NCBI RefSeq assembly: GCF_052324685.1
Contig: NW_027506919.1
Coordinates: 303,314 to 367,313, forward strand
Direction of reading: 5' to 3'
DNA: 64,000 nt
From: Brachyhypopomus gauderio
Taxonomy: Eukaryota; Chordata; Actinopteri; Gymnotiformes; Hypopomidae
Shown: one piece after another, positions 10,701-22,720 of the stretch
Numbering within the stretch: position 1 is the first letter of the stretch
Layout: each line of letters opens with the position of its first letter
The notes under the pieces: generated by a model
Told to the model about the DNA's origin: nothing
The model's input: only the letters and a program-made list of their open reading frames with translations
The model's database searches: none
Program-made: the position numbers and the translations under genes

Positions 10701-13700
10701 ACTGCTTACATAATAGAAAGGCACCGCTGGGATTTGAACCCAGGACTTCCTGTTTACTAGACAGGCGCTATGACCAGCTAAGCCACGGCGCCACACCATG
10801 GCTTTTTACTGTGGATTGGTGTCATTAGTGAGGAGCGATGTATTTTGTTGTTTTCAAAGAAAAAATGACTCTGGTGGGACTCGAACCCACAACCTTTGAA
10901 TGGCCACACACCTGCGTCTAGAAGTCCAATGCGCTATCCATTGCGCCACAGAGCCCAGTATGTGTTAAAGTTTTGACAGTTGCTCTTCAGCAGGAGGCTA
11001 AATGTCATGACCTAAAAACTGCTTATATAAAGGAAAGGCACTGCTGGGATTTGAACCCAGGACTTCCTGTTTACTAGACAGGCACTATGACCAGCTAAGC
11101 CACGGCGCCACGCCATGGCTTTTTACTGTGGATTGGTGTCATTAGTGAGGAGCGATGAATTTTGTTGTTTTCAAAGAAAAAACGACTCTGGGGGGACTCG
11201 AACCCACAACCTTTGAATGGCCACACACCTGCGTCTAGAAGTCCAATGCGCTATCCATTGCACCACAGAGCCCAGTACGTATTAAAGTTTTGACAGTTGC
11301 TCTTCAGCAGGAGGCTAAATGTCATGACCTAACAACTGCTTACATAATAGAAAGGCACCGTTGGGATTTGAACCCAGGACTTCCTGTTTACTAGACAGGC
11401 GCTATGACCAGCTAAGCCACGGCGCCACACAATGGCTTTTTACTGTGGATTGGTGTCATTAGTGAGGAGCAATGAATTTTGTTGTTTTCAAAGAAAAAAC
11501 GACTCTGGTGGGACTCGAACCCACAACCTTTGAATGGCCACACACCTGCGTCTAGAAGTCCAATGCGCTATCCATTGCGCCACAGAGCCCAGTATGTGTT
11601 AAAGTTTTGACAGTTGCTCTTCAGCAGGAGGCTAAATGTCATGACCTAACAACTGCTTACATAAAGGAAAGGCACCGCTGGGATTTGAACCCAGGACTTC
11701 CTGTTTACTAGACAGGCGCTATGACCAGCTAAGCCACGGCGCCACGCCATGGCTTTTTACTGTGCATTGGTGTCATTAGTGAGGAGCGATGAATTTTGTT
11801 GTTTTCAAAGAAAAAATGACTCTGGTGGGACTTAAGCCCACAACCTTTGAATGGCCACACACCTGCGTCTAGAAGTCCAATGCGCTATCCATTGCGCCAC
11901 AGAGCCCAGTATGTGTTAAAGTTTTGACAGTTGCTCTTCAGCAGGAGGCTAAATGTCATGACCTAACAACTGCTTACATAAAGGAAAGGCACCGCTGGGA
12001 TTTGAACCCAGGACTTCCTGTTTACTAGACAGGCGCTATGACCAGCTAAGCCACGGCGCCACGCCATGGCTTTTTACTGTGGATTGGTGTCATTAGTGAG
12101 GAGCGATGAATTTTGTTGTTTTCAAAGCAAAAACGACTCTGGTGGGACTCGAACCCACAACCTTTGAATGGCCACAGACCTGCGTCTAGAAGTCCAATGC
12201 GCTATCCATTGCACCACAGAGCCCAGTATGTGTTAAAGTTTTGACAGTTGCTCTTCAGCATGAGGCTGAATGTCATGACCTAACAACTGCTTACATAATA
12301 GAAAGGCACTGCTGGGATTTGAACCCAGGACTTCCTGTTTACTAGACAGGCGCTATGACCAGCTAAGCCACGGCGCCACACCATGGCTTTTTACTGTGGA
12401 TTGTAGTCATTAGTGAGGAGCGATGTATTTTGTTGTTTTCAAAGAAAAAATGACTCTGGTGGGACTCGAACCCACAACCTTTGAATGGCCACACACCTGC
12501 GTCTAGAAGTCCAATGCGCTATCCATTGCGCCACAGAGCCCAGTATGTGTTAAAGTTTTGACAGTTGTTCTTCAGCAGGAGGCTAAATGTCATGACCTAA
12601 AAACTGCTTATATAAAGGAAAGGCACTGCTGGGATTTGAACCCAGGACTTCCTGTTTACTAGACAGGCACTATGACCAGCTAAGCCACGGCGCCACGCCA
12701 TGGCTTTTTACTGTGGATTGGTGTCATTAGTGAGGAGCGATGAATTTTGTTGTTTTCAAAGAAAAAACGACTCTGGGGGGACTCGAACCCACAACCTTTG
12801 AATGGCCACACACCTGCGTCTAGAAGTCCAATGCGCTATCCATTGCACCACAGAGCCCAGTACGTATTAAAGTTTTGACAGTTGCTCTTCAGCAGGAGGC
12901 TAAATGTCATGACCTAACAAATGCTTACATAATAGAAAGGCACCGTTGGGATTTGAACCCAGGACTTCCTGTTTACTAGACAGGCGCTATGACCAGCTAA
13001 GCCACGGCGCCACACAATGGCTTTTTACTGTGGATTGGTGTCATTAGTGAGGAGCAATGAATTTTGTTGTTTTCAAAGAAAAAACGACTCTGGTGGGACT
13101 CGAACCCACAACCTTTGAATGGCCACACACCTGCGTCTAGAAGTCCAATGCGCTATCCATTGCGCCACAGAGCCCAGTATGTGTTAAAGTTTTGACAGTT
13201 GCTCTTCAGCAGGAGGCTAAATGTCATGACCTAACAACTGCTTACATAAAGGAAAGGCACCGCTGGGATTTGAACCCAGGACTTCCTGTTTACTAGACAG
13301 GCGCTATGACCAGCAAAGCCACGGCGCCACGCCATGGCTTTTTACTGTGCATTGGTGTCATTAGTGAGGAGCGATGAATTTTGTTGTTTTCAAAGAAAAA
13401 ATGACTCTGGTGGGACTTAAGCCCACAACCTTTGAATGGCCACACACCTGCGTCTAGAAGTCCAATGCGCTATCCATTGCGCCACAGAGCCCAGTATGTG
13501 TTAAAGTTTTGACAGTTGCTCTTCAGCAGGAGGCTAAATGTCATGACCTAACAACTGCTTACATAAAGGAAAGGCACCGCTGGGATTTGAACCCAGGACT
13601 TCCTGTTTACTAGACAGGCGCTATGACCAGCTAAGCCACGGCGCCACACCATGGCTTTTTACTGTGGATTGGTGTCATTAGTGAGGAGCGATGTATTTTG

Positions 13701-16571
13701 TTGTTTTCAAAGAAAAAATGACTCTGGTGGGACTCGAACCCACAACCTTTGAATGGCCACACACCTGCGTCTAGAAGTCCAATGCGCTATCCATTGCGCC
13801 ACAGAGCCCAGTATGTGTTAAAGTTTTGACAGTTGCTCTTCAGCAGGAGGCTAAATGTCATGACCTAAAAACTGCTTATATAAAGGAAAGGCACCGCTGG
13901 GATTTGAACCCAGGACTTCCTGTTTACTAGACAGGAACTATGACCAGCTAAGCCACGGCGCCACGCCATGGCTTTTTACTGTGGATTGGTGTCATTAGTG
14001 AGGAGCGATGAATTTTGTTGTTTTCAAAGAAAAAACGACTCTGGGGGGACTCGAACCCACAACCTTTGAATGGCCACACACCTGCGTCTAGAAGTCCAAT
14101 GCGCTATCCATTGCACCACAGAGCCCAGTATGTATTAAAGTTTTGACAGTTGCTCTTCAGCAGGAGGCTAAATGTCATGACCTAACAACTGCTTACATAA
14201 TAGAAAGGCACCGCTGGGATTTGAACCCAGGACTTCCTGTTTACTAGACAGGCGCTATGACCAGCTAAGCCACGGCGCCACGCCATGGCTTTTTACTGTG
14301 CATTGGTGTCATTAGTGAGGAGCGATGAATTTTGTTGTTTTCAAAGCAAAAACGACTCTGGTGGGACTCGAACCCACAACCTTTGAATGGCCACAGACCT
14401 GCGTCTAGAAGTCCAATGCGCTATCCATTGCACCACAGAGCCCAGTATGTGTTAAAGTTTTGACAGTTGCTCTTCAGCATGAGGCTGAATGTCATGACCT
14501 AACAACTGCTTACATAATAGAAAGGCACCGCTGGGATTTGAACCCAGGACTTCCTGTTTACTAGACAGGCGCTATGACCAGCTAAGCCACGGCGCCACAC
14601 CATGGCTTTTTACTGTGGATTGGTGTCATTAGTGAGGAGCGATGTATTTTGTTGTTTTCAAAGAAAAAATGACTCTGGTGGGACTCGAACCCACAACCTT
14701 TGAATGGCCACACACCTGCGTCTAGAAGTCCAATGCGCTATCCATTGCGCCACAGAGCCCAGTATGTGTTAAAGTTTTGACAGTTGCTCTTCAGCAGGAG
14801 GCTAAATGTCATGACCTAAAAACTGCTTATATAAAGGAAAGGCACTGCTGGGATTTGAACCCAGGACTTCCTGTTTACTAGACAGGCACTATGACCAGCT
14901 AAGCCACGGCGCCACGCCATGGCTTTTTACTGTGGATTGGTGTCATTAGTGAGGAGCGATGAATTTTGTTGTTTTCAAAGAAAAAACGACTCTGGGGGGA
15001 CTCGAACCCACAACCTTTGAATGGCCACACACCTGCGTCTAGAAGTCCAATGCGCTATCCATTGCACCGCAGAGCCCAGTATGTATTAAAGTTTTGACAG
15101 TTGCTCTTCAGCAGGAGGCTAAATGTCATGACCTAACAACTGCTTACATAATAGAAAGGCACCGTTGGGATTTGAACCCAGGACTTCCTGTTTACTAGAC
15201 AGGCGCTATGACCAGCTAAGCCACGGCGCCACACAATGGCTTTTTACTGTGGATTGGTGTCATTAGTGAGGAGCAATGAATTTTGTTGTTTTCAAAGAAA
15301 AAACGACTCTGGTGGGACTCGAACCCACAACCTTTGAATGGCCACACACCTGCGTCTAGAAGTCCAATGCGCTATCCATTGCGCCACAGAGCCCAGTATG
15401 TGTTAAAGTTTTGACAGTTGCTCTTCAGCAGGAGGCTAAATGTCATGACCTAACAACTGCTTACATAAAGGAAAGGCACCGCTGGGATTTGAACCCAGGA
15501 CTTCCTGTTTACTAGACAGGCGCTATGACCAGCAAAGCCACGGCGCCACGCCATGGCTTTTTACTGTGCATTGGTGTCATTAGTGAGGAGCGATGAATTT
15601 TGTTGTTTTCAAAGAAAAAATGACTCTGGTGGGACTTAAGCCCACAACCTTTGAATGGCCACACACCTGCGTCTAGAAGTCCAATGCGCTATCCATTGCG
15701 CCACAGAGCCCAGTATGTGTTAAAGTTTTGACAGTTGCTCTTCAGCAGGAGGCTAAATGTCATGACCTAACAACTGCTTACATAAAGGAAAGGCACCGCT
15801 GGGATTTGAACCCAGGACTTCCTGTTTACTAGACAGGCGCTATGACCAGGTAAGCCACGGCGCCACGCCATGGCTTTTTACTGTGCATTGGTGTCATTAG
15901 TGAGGAGCGATGAATTTTGTTGTTTTCAAAGAAAAAACGACTCTGGTGGGATTTGAACCCACAACCTTTGAATGGCCACACACCTGCATCTAGATGTCCA
16001 ATGCTCTATCCATTGCGCCACAGAGCCCAGTATGTGTTAAAGTTTTGACAGTTGCTCTTCAGCATGAGGCTGAATGTCATGACCTAACAACTGCTTACAT
16101 AATAGAAAGGCACCGCTGGGATTTGAACCCAGGACTTCCTGTTTACTAGACAGGCGCTATGACCAGCTAAGCCACGGCGCCACGCCATGGCTTTTAACTG
16201 TGGATTGGTGTCATTAGTGAGGAGCGATGAATTTTGTTGTTTTCAAAGAAAAAACGACTCAGGTGGGACTCGAACACACAACCTTTGAATGGCCACACAC
16301 CTGCGTCTAGAAGTCTAATGCGCTATCCATTGCGCCACAGAGCCCAGTATGTGTTAAAGTTTTGACAGTTGCTCTTCAGCAGGAGGCTAAATGTCATGAC
16401 CTAACAACTGCTTACATAAAGTAAAGGCACCGCTGGGATTTGAACCCAGGACTTCCTGTTTACTAGACAGGCGCTATGACCAGCTAAGCCACGGCGACAC
16501 GCCATGGCTTTTTACTGTGCATTGGTGTCATTAGTGAGGAGCGATGAATTTTGTTGTTTTCAAAGAAAAAA

Positions 16572-16618
16572 CGACTCTGGTGGGACTTCCAATGCGCTAT
16601 CCATTGCACCACAGAGCC
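16572..16618 (-). pseudogene. tRNA-Arg with 43-bp internal deletion (type copy)
   Basis: The plus strand goes from gggact straight to tccaatg, removing the T arm, variable region, 3' anticodon half, anticodon and intron (43 bp). The unit is 274 instead of 317 bp. The acceptor ends, box A and T6 remain, but box B is gone, so it should not be transcribed as a tRNA. The deletion opens a 78-codon frame on the plus strand that I do not regard as coding. Confidence 0.9.
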
Positions 16619-17796
16619 CAGTATGTGTTAAAGTTTTGACAGTTGCTCTTCAGCAGGAGGCTAAATGTCATGACCTAACAACTGCTTACATAATAGAAAG
16701 GCACCGCTGGGATTTGAACCCAGGACTTCCTGTTTACTAGACAGGTGCTATGACCAGCTAAGCCACGGCGCCACGCCATGGCTTTTTACTGTGGATTGGT
16801 GTCATTAGTGAGGAGCGATGAATTTTGTTGTTTTCAAAGAAAAAACGACTCTGGTGGGACTCGAACCCACAACCTTTGAATGGCCACACACCTGCGTCTA
16901 GAAGTCCAATGCGCTATCCATTGCGCCACAGAGCCCAGTATGTGTTAAAGTTTTGACAGTTGCTCTTCAGCAGGAGGCTAAATGTCATGACCTAAAAACT
17001 GCTTACATAAAGGAAAGGCACCGCTGGGATTTGAACCCAGGACTTCCTGTTTACTAGACAGGCGCTATGACCAGCTAAGCCACGGCGCCGCGCCATGGCT
17101 TTTTACTGTGCATTGGTGTCATTAGTGAGGAGCGATGAATTTTGTTGTTTTCAAAGAAAAAATGACTCTGGTGGGACTTAAGCCCACAACCTTTGAATGG
17201 CCACACACCTGCGTCTAGAAGTCCAATGCGCTATCCATTGCGCCACAGAGCCCAGTATGTGTTAAAGTTTTGACAGTTGCTCTTCAGCAGGAGGCTAAAT
17301 GTCATGACCTAACAACTGCTTACATAAAGGAAAGGCACCGCTGGGATTTGAACCCAGGACTTCCTGTTTACTAGACAGGCGCTATGACCAGGTAAGCCAC
17401 GGCGCCACGCCATGGCTTTTTACTGTGCATTGGTGTCATTAGTGAGGAGCGATGAATTTTGTTGTTTTCAAAGAAAAAACGACTCTGGTGGGATTTGAAC
17501 CCACAACCTTTGAATGGCCACACACCTGCATCTAGATGTCCAATGCTCTATCCATTGCGCCACAGAGCCCAGTATGTGTTAAAGTTTTGACAGTTGCTCT
17601 TCAGCATGAGGCTGAATGTCATGACCTAACAACTGCTTACATAATAGAAAGGCACCGCTGGGATTTGAACCCAGGACTTCCTGTTTACTAGACAGGCGCT
17701 ATGACCAGCTAAGCCACGGCGACACGCCATGGCTTTTTACTGTGCATTGGTGTCATTAGTGAGGAGCGATGAATTTTGTTGTTTTCAAAGAAAAAA

Positions 17797-17843
17797 CGAC
17801 TCTGGTGGGACTTCCAATGCGCTATCCATTGCACCACAGAGCC
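17797..17843 (-). pseudogene. tRNA-Arg, 43-bp deletion copy 2
   Basis: Same breakpoints as 16572..16618, found 1,225 bp further on (3 x 317 + 274). The two are therefore products of block duplication, not separate deletions. Confidence 0.9.
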
Positions 17844-18874
17844 CAGTATGTGTTAAAGTTTTGACAGTTGCTCTTCAGCAGGAGGCTAAATGTCATGACC
17901 TAACAACTGCTTACATAATAGAAAGGCACCGCTGGGATTTGAACCCAGGACTTCCTGTTTACTAGACAGGTGCTATGACCAGCTAAGCCACGGCGCCACG
18001 CCATGGCTTTTTACTGTGGATTGGTGTCATTAGTGAGGAGCGATGAATTTTGTTGTTTTCAAAGAAAAAACGACTCTGGTGGGACTCGAACCCACAACCT
18101 TTGAATGGCCACACACCTGCGTCTAGAAGTCCAATGCGCTATCCATTGCGCCACAGAGCCCAGTATGTGTTAAAGTTTTGACAGTTGCTCTTCAGCAGGA
18201 GGCTAAATGTCATGACCTAAAAACTGCTTACATAAAGGAAAGGCACCGCTGGGATTTGAACCCAGGACTTCCTGTTTACTAGACAGGCGCTATGACCAGC
18301 TAAGCCACGGCGCCGCGCCATGGCTTTTTACTGTGCATTGGTGTCATTAGTGAGGAGCGATGAATTTTGTTGTTTTCAAAGAAAAAACGACTCTGGTGGG
18401 ACTTGAACCCACAACCTTTGAATGGCCACACACCTGCATCTAGATGTCCAATGCTCTATCCATTGCGCCACAGAGCCCAGTATGTGTTAAAGTTTTGACA
18501 GTTGCTCTTCAGCATGAGGCTGAATGTCATGACCTAACAACTGCTTACATAATAGAAAGGCACCGCTGGGATTTGAACCCAGGACTTCCTGTTTACTAGA
18601 CAGGCGCTATGACCAGCTAAGCCACGGCGCCACGCCATGGCTTTTTACTGTGGATTGGTGTCATTAGTGAGGAGCGATGAATTTTGTTGTTTTCAAAGAA
18701 AAAACGACTCTGGTGGGACTTGAACCCACAACCTTTGAATGGCCACACACCTGCATCTAGATGTCCAATGCTCTATTCATTGCGCCACAGAGCCCAGTAT
18801 GTGTTAAAGTTTTGACAGTTGCTCTTCAGCATGAGGCTGAATGTCATGACCTAACAACTGCTTACATAATAGAA

Positions 18875-18964
18875 AGGCACCGCTGGGATTTGAACCCACA
18901 ACCTTCAAATGGCCACACACCTGCGTCTAGAAGTCCAATGCGCTATCCATTACGCCACAGAGCC
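18875..18964 (-). tRNA. Chimeric tRNA: Arg(TCT) body with Thr 3' acceptor
   Basis: The minus strand starts as an Arg gene (GGCTCTG, D arm, TCT anticodon, 17-nt intron) and switches in the T arm to the Thr 3' end (TTCAAAT-CCCAG-CGGTGCC). The unit is 170 bp. Box A and box B are both intact, so transcription is possible. The hybrid acceptor has a T-T mismatch at 4-69, and the T stem a G-G at 49-65. No T run follows, because the 3' flank is the Thr-type spacer. It is probably defective, but it is a preserved design seen six times. Confidence 0.8.
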
Positions 18965-19508
18965 CAGTATGTGTTAAAGTTTTGACAGTTGCTCTTCAGC
19001 ATGAGGCTGAATGTCATGACCTAACAACTGCTTACATAATAGAAAGGCACCGCTGGGATTTGAACCCAGGACTTCCTGTTTACTAGACAGGCGCTATGAC
19101 CAGCTAAGCCACGGCGCCACGCCATGGCTTTTAACTGTGGATTGGTGTCATTAGTGAGGAGCGATGAATTTTGTTGTTTTCAAAGAAAAAACGACTCTGG
19201 TGGGACTCGAACCCACAACCTTTGAATGGCCACACACCTGCGTCTAGAAGTCTAATGCGCTATCCATTGCGCCACAGAGCCCAGTATGTGTTAAAGTTTT
19301 GACAGTTGCTCTTCAGCAGGAGGCTAAATGTCATGACCTAACAACTGCTTACATAAAGGAAAGGCACCGCTGGGATTTGAACTCAGGACTTCCTGTTTAC
19401 TAGACAGGCGCTATGGCCAGCTAAGCCACGGTGACACGCCATGGCTTTTTACTGTGCATTGGTGTCATTAGTGAGGAGCGATGAATTTTGTTGTTTTCAA
19501 AGAAAAAA

Positions 19509-19555
19509 CGACTCTGGTGGGACTTCCAATGCGCTATCCATTGCACCACAGAGCC
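19509..19555 (-). pseudogene. tRNA-Arg, 43-bp deletion copy 3
   Basis: Same deletion. The spacer to its right reads cagtttgtg instead of cagtatgtg, a change shared with the copies at 34534, 45945 and 46771, which marks a sub-lineage. Confidence 0.9.
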
Positions 19556-19717
19556 CAGTTTGTGTTAAAGTTTTGACAGTTGCTCTTCAGCAGGAGGCTA
19601 AATGTCATGACCTAACAACTGCTTACATAAAGGAAAGGCACCGCTGGGATTTGAACCCAGGACTTCCTGTTTACTAGACAGGCACTATGACCAGCTAAGC
19701 CACGGCGCCGCGCCATG

Positions 19718-19790
19718 GGCCTCGAACCCACGACCTTACCACACACCTGCGTCTAGAAGTCCAATGCGCTATCCATTGCACCACAGAGCT
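19718..19790 (-). pseudogene. tRNA-Arg missing 3' acceptor and left spacer
   Basis: The Thr gene at 19636..19709 is followed after a few bases by ggcctcgaacccacg and then the Arg intron and 5' half. The usual spacer, the T6 terminator, the Arg 3' acceptor and part of the anticodon 3' strand are gone. Unit length is 235 bp. G1 is also changed (gagct). Confidence 0.85.
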
Positions 19791-20185
19791 CAGTATGTGT
19801 TAAAGTTTTGTCAGTTGCTCTTCAGCATGAGGCTGAATGTCATGACCTAACAACTGCTTACATAATAGAAAGGCACAGCTGGGATTTGAACCCAGGACTT
19901 CCTGTTTACTAGACAGGGGCTATGATCAGCTAAGCCACGGCGCCGTACCATGGCTTTTTACTGTGGATTGGTGTCATTAGTGAGGAGCGATAAATTTTTT
20001 TGTTTTCAAAGAAAAAATGACTGGTGGGACTCGAACCCACAACCTTTGAATGGCCACACACCTGCGTCTAGAAGTCCAATGCGCTAGCCATTGCGCCACA
20101 CAGCTCAGTATGTGTTAAAGTTTTGAGAGTTGCTCTTCAGCATGAGGCTGAATGTCATGACCTAACAACTGCTTACATAATAGAA

Positions 20186-20275
20186 AGGCACCACTGGGAT
20201 TTGAACCCACAACCTTCAAATGGCCACACACCTGCGTCTAGAAGTCCAATGCGCTATCCATTACGCCACAGAGCC
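20186..20275 (-). tRNA. Chimeric Arg/Thr tRNA, copy 2
   Basis: Same structure as 18875..18964 with an extra acceptor change (ccactggg for ccgctggg). The spacer on the right reads cagtatctg, a mark shared with 35211 and 47448. Confidence 0.78.
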
Positions 20276-22713
20276 CAGTATCTGTTAAAGTTTTGACAGT
20301 TGCTCTTCAGCAGGAGGCTAAATGTCATGACCTAACAACTGCTTACATAAAGGAAAGGCACCGCTGGGACTTGAACCCAGGACTTCCTGTTTACTAGACA
20401 GGCGCTATGACCAGCTAAGCCACGGCGCCACGCCATGGCTTTTTACTGTGAATTGGTGTCATTAGTGAGGAGCGATGAATTTTGTTGTTTTCAAAGAAAA
20501 AATGACTCTGGTGGGACTCGAACCCACAACCTTTGAATGGCCACACACCTGCGTCTAGAAGTCCAATGCGCTATCCATTGCGCCACAGAGCCCAGCATGT
20601 GTTAAAGTTTTGACAGTTGCTCTTCAGCAGGAGGCTAAATGTCATGACCTAACAACTGCTTACATAAAGGAAAGGCACCGCTGGGACTTGAACCCAGGAC
20701 TTCCTGTTTACTAGACAGGCGCTATGACCAGCTAAGCCACGGCGCCACGCCATGGCTTTTTACTGTGGATTGGTGTCATTAGTGAGGAGCGATGAATTTT
20801 GTTGTTTTCAAAGAAAAATGACTCTGGTGGGACTCAAACCCACAACCTTTGAATGGCCACACACCTGCGTCTAGAAGTCCAATGCGCTATCCATTGCGCC
20901 ACAGAGCCCAGCATGTGTTAAAGTTTTGACAGTTGCTCTTCAGCAGGAGGCTAAATGTCATGACCTAACAACTGCTTACATAATGGAAAGGCACCGCTGG
21001 GATTTGAACCCAGGATTTCCTGTTTACTAGACAGGCGCTATGACCAGCTAAGCCACGGCGCCACGCCATGCCTGTTTACTGTGGATTGGTGTCATTAGTG
21101 AGGAGCGATGAATTTTGTTGTTTTCAAAGAAAAAACGACTCTGGTGGGACTCGAACCCACAACCTTTGAATGGCCACACACCTGCGTCTAGAAGTCCAAT
21201 GCGCTATCCATTGCGCCACAGAGCCCAGTATGTGTTAAAGTTTTGACAGTTGCTCTTCAGCATGAGGCTGAATGTCATGACCTAACAACTGCTTACATAA
21301 TAGAAAGGCACCGCTGGGATTTGAACCCAGGACTTCCTGTTTACTAGACAGGCGCTATGACCAGCAAAGCCACGGCGCCATGCCATGGCTTTTTACTGTG
21401 GATTGGTGTCATTAGTGAGGAGCGATGAATTTTGTTGTTTTGAAAGAAAAAAAGACTCTGGTGGGACTCGAACCCACAACCTTTGAATAGCCACACACCT
21501 GCGTCTAGAAGTCCAATGCGCTATCCATTGCGCCACAGAGCCCAGTATGTGTTAAAGTTTTGACAGTTGCTCTTCAGCATGAGGCTGAATGTCATGACCT
21601 AACAACTGCTTACATAATAGAAAGGCACCGCTGGGATTTGAACCCAGGACTTCCTGTTTACTAGACAGGCGCTATGAGCAGCTAAGCCACAGCGCCACGC
21701 CATGGCTTTTTACTGTGGATTGGTGTCATTAGTGAGGAGCGATGAATTTTGTTGTTTTCATAGAAAAAACGACTCTGGGGGGACTCGAACCCACAACCTT
21801 TGAATGGCCACACACCTGCGTCTAGAAGTCCAATGCGCTATCCATTGCGCCACAGAGCACAGTATGTGTTAAAGTTTTGACAGTTGCTCTTCAGCAGGAG
21901 GCTAAATGTCATGACCTAACAACTGCTTACATAAAGGAAAGGCACCGCTGGGATTTGAACCCAGGACTTCCTGTTTACTAGACAGGCGCTATGACCAGCT
22001 AAGCCACGGAGCCACGCCATGGCTTTTTACTGTGGATTGGTGTCATTAGTGAGGAGCGATGAATTTTGTTGTTTTCAAAGAAAAAATGACTCTGGTGGGA
22101 CTTGAACCCACAACCTTTGAATGGCCACACACCTGCGTCTAGAAGTCCAATGTGCTATCCATTGCGCCACAGAGCCCAGTATGTGTTAAAGTTTTGACAG
22201 TTGCTCTTCAGCATGAGGCTGAATGTCATGACCTAACAACTGCTTACATAATAGAAAGGCACCGCTGGGATTTGAACCCAGGACTTCCTGTTTACTAGAC
22301 CGGCGCTATGACCAGCAAAGCCACGGCGCCACGCCATGGCTTTTTACTGTGGATTGGTGTCATTAGTGAGGAGCGATGAATTTTGTTGTTTTCAAAGAAA
22401 AAAAGACTCTGGTGGGACTCGAACCCACAACCTTTGAATGGCCACACACCTGCGTCTAGAAGTCCAATGCGCTATCCATTGCGCCACAGAGCCCAGTATG
22501 TGTTAAAGTTTTGACAGTTGCTCTTCAGCATGAGGCTGAATGTCATGACCTAACAACTGCTTACATAATAGAAAGGCACCGCTGGGATTTGAACCCAGGA
22601 CTTCCTGTTTACTAGACAGGCGCTATGACCAGCTAAGCCACGGCGCCACGCCATGGCTTTTTACTGTGGATTGGTGTCATTAGTGAGGAGCGATGAATTT
22701 TGTTGTTTTCAAA

Positions 22714-22720
22714 GAATAAA
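22714..22720 (-). terminator. Broken Arg terminator (T3-A-TT), type copy
   Basis: The A6 run is interrupted (gaataaac on the plus strand), so the transcribed strand reads TTTATTC after the Arg gene at 22721..22810. No run of four T is seen before the next Thr gene. The same variant precedes the Arg genes at 37746, 40599 and 42501. Confidence 0.8.

Noticed and set aside
16504-16740. 78-codon plus-strand open frame, repeated nine times (also 17729, 19441, 31529, 32754, 34466, 44969, 45877, 46703)
   Set aside because: It exists only because the 43-bp Arg deletion joins frames through antisense tRNA and spacer. It has no protein-like features and follows the unit duplications.
18761-18985. 74-codon plus-strand frame across a chimera (and its copy at 33786)
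   Set aside because: The ATG comes from the atgtcc variant of an antisense Arg gene. The frame is antisense tRNA and spacer.
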